The position numbers and the translations under genes were made by a program. A DNA stretch of 64,000 nt from Idiomarina sp. MD25a (GTDB lineage: Bacteria; Pseudomonadota; Gammaproteobacteria; Enterobacterales; Alteromonadaceae). The notes under the pieces are model-generated. The model did not search any database and was not told the DNA's origin. It worked only from the letters and a program-made list of their open reading frames with translations. The stretch lies in NCBI RefSeq assembly GCF_001870515.1, contig NZ_MDGT01000001.1:124001-188000 (forward strand), given 5' to 3'. Below are positions 63,158-64,000 of the stretch, piece after piece. How positions within the stretch are numbered: the first letter of the stretch is position 1; each line of letters begins with the position of its first letter.

Positions 63158-64000
63158 AGATAACAACGAAGCTCAAGAAACTGCAAAGCAAATACACGAC
63201 GCTGAACAGACAACTTCACTCAACTCGAATGATTCGTCGGGTCAAGTGCGTTCGCGGTTCAAAGGTATCCTCTATATTATCGTGCTACTAGCAATCGTAG
63301 CGCTCGCCGTTTGGATTTATTTTGAACAACCATACAAACAACTGCCATTTTGGTCGGAATCATCGCCAACGACTCAGGCTCAAGAGCCAAAGGTGGAGTA
63401 TGCTCAGCAATCGACAATGCAGCGAGCTCAAAAGCAACTTGAGCAGCTACAAGCCGAACTTCAGCAGGCAAAACAGCAAATTCAGCAGAACTCAGATAAC
63501 CGCTCAATCGATCAGCTAGGGCAGCGCATTCAGCAGCTAGAGATGAAGCTGAACCAGCAGCAGCAAACCTTACAACAGTTAGCTAATCAACTACCTCAAC
63601 AACAGGCCGAACGCATACGCGAATGGCGTTTGTTTGAGGTTAAACAAACCTTAGCAGCGGCAGCCCGTTCAGCAATTTTTAATGCCGATGCGCAAACCGC
63701 TATTCAACTGCTTGATGTAGCGAGCCAGCAGTTAGCAGGCATTGAGTCATCCGGTGCCTTACAAATTCGGCAGGCGATTGAAGAAGACAAGCAAGCCCTT
63801 TTGGAATACCAACAAAGCGATGCAACCCAATGGGTGGTTGAACTTGCCGCTTTAAAGCGCCAAGCGCTCTCGCTATCGAATAAAACACCAACCGATGATT
63901 TCTCAATTGAAAAAGAGCAAGCTACCGAACCAACTAACTGGCGTGAGCATCTCGCATACAACTGGCACGCCTTTATGGATAACTTTTTCCGAATTGAAAA
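63150..64000 (+). CDS. hemX: HemX, N-terminal part (runs off right edge)
   Basis: Membrane protein linked to haem synthesis or tetrapyrrole handling; exact role unsettled. The frame stays open from ATG 63150 (overlapping the hemD stop by 8 nt) to the window edge, 283 codons. Seen: acidic N-terminus, one membrane helix (about 38-58, GILYIIVLLAIVALAVWIYF), a long Gln-rich coiled coil (about 88-155, many QQ), then a helical domain with RLFEVKQTLAAAARSAIFN and NWREHLAYNWHAF. C-terminus outside the window. Usually followed by hemY. Confidence 0.88.
   Translation, partial: MDKDNNEAQETAKQIHDAEQTTSLNSNDSSGQVRSRFKGILYIIVLLAIVALAVWIYFEQPYKQLPFWSESSPTTQAQEPKVEYAQQSTMQRAQKQLEQLQAELQQAKQQIQQNSDNRSIDQLGQRIQQLEMKLNQQQQTLQQLANQLPQQQAERIREWRLFEVKQTLAAAARSAIFNADAQTAIQLLDVASQQLAGIESSGALQIRQAIEEDKQALLEYQQSDATQWVVELAALKRQALSLSNKTPTDDFSIEKEQATEPTNWREHLAYNWHAFMDNFFRIE

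Noticed and set aside
1-64000. tRNA, rRNA, CRISPR array, insertion sequence or prophage
   Set aside because: Looked for cloverleaf ends, spaced repeats, transposase motifs and phage genes; none seen. Dense housekeeping genes fill the window.

Overview
The window looks like chromosomal DNA of a marine gammaproteobacterium of the Alteromonadales, probably Idiomarinaceae (Idiomarina/Pseudidiomarina type). This is inferred from the flavour of the proteins and the gene order (mrcA / pilMNOPQ-like / aroK / aroB / damX / dam; recC-recB-recD; recQ-yigI-rarD; uvrD-yigB-xerC-DUF484-dapF-lysA-lptM; hemCDX), not from a database search. Coding density is very high, many genes overlap by 1-20 nt, and no intergenic stretch exceeds about 210 nt. 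I saw no tRNA, rRNA, insertion sequence, prophage or CRISPR array.

Layout. 1-7.2 kb: 5' part of mrcA (PBP1A), then divergently a compact type IV pilus/competence secretin cluster (short PilM-like, PilN-like, a PilO-PilP fusion, PilQ), aroK, aroB and damX. 7.3-10.9 kb: dam with four coupled genes (elaA, rsmJ, a peroxiredoxin, an HI0933-family flavoprotein). 10.9-20.4 kb: single genes on both strands (amidohydrolase, membrane AraC regulator, small envelope proteins, NAD(P)-binding protein, pldA, DUF1415, methyltransferase-like membrane protein, yjjG, DUF2937, UDG-family protein, fpr with a Fur-like box). 20.6-25.5 kb: a 1634-residue protein with pseudokinase, AAA/STAND, GAF and GGDEF parts. 25.6-34.6 kb: recC-recB-recD. 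34.8-50.6 kb: signalling and envelope genes: a GAF-GGDEF cyclase, a frameshifted small gene, a DesK/DesR-like pair, a threonine-aldolase-like enzyme, a GluR0-like glutamate-receptor channel, an ABC exporter, REC-EAL, MscS with an unknown partner, an ibpA-like hsp20 with sigma-32 promoter and ROSE-like RNA thermometer, and a degenerate GGDEF-EAL membrane protein. 50.6-64 kb: recQ, yigI, rarD, osmC-like, uvrD (LexA-like box over its promoter), yigB, xerC, DUF484, dapF, lysA, lptM, hemC, hemD and the start of hemX.

Functional themes are DNA repair and processing (RecBCD, RecQ, UvrD, XerC, Dam, UDG family), cell-envelope biogenesis (PBP1A, DamX, PldA, LptM, DapF/LysA) and cyclic-di-GMP signalling (two active-looking diguanylate cyclases, one active-looking REC-EAL, one degenerate GGDEF-EAL). 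The most unusual items are the pseudokinase-AAA-GAF-GGDEF protein, the GluR0-like channel, the PilO-PilP fusion cluster, the degenerate GGDEF-EAL protein, and the MscS partner with a winged-helix-like tail but no visible Walker motif.
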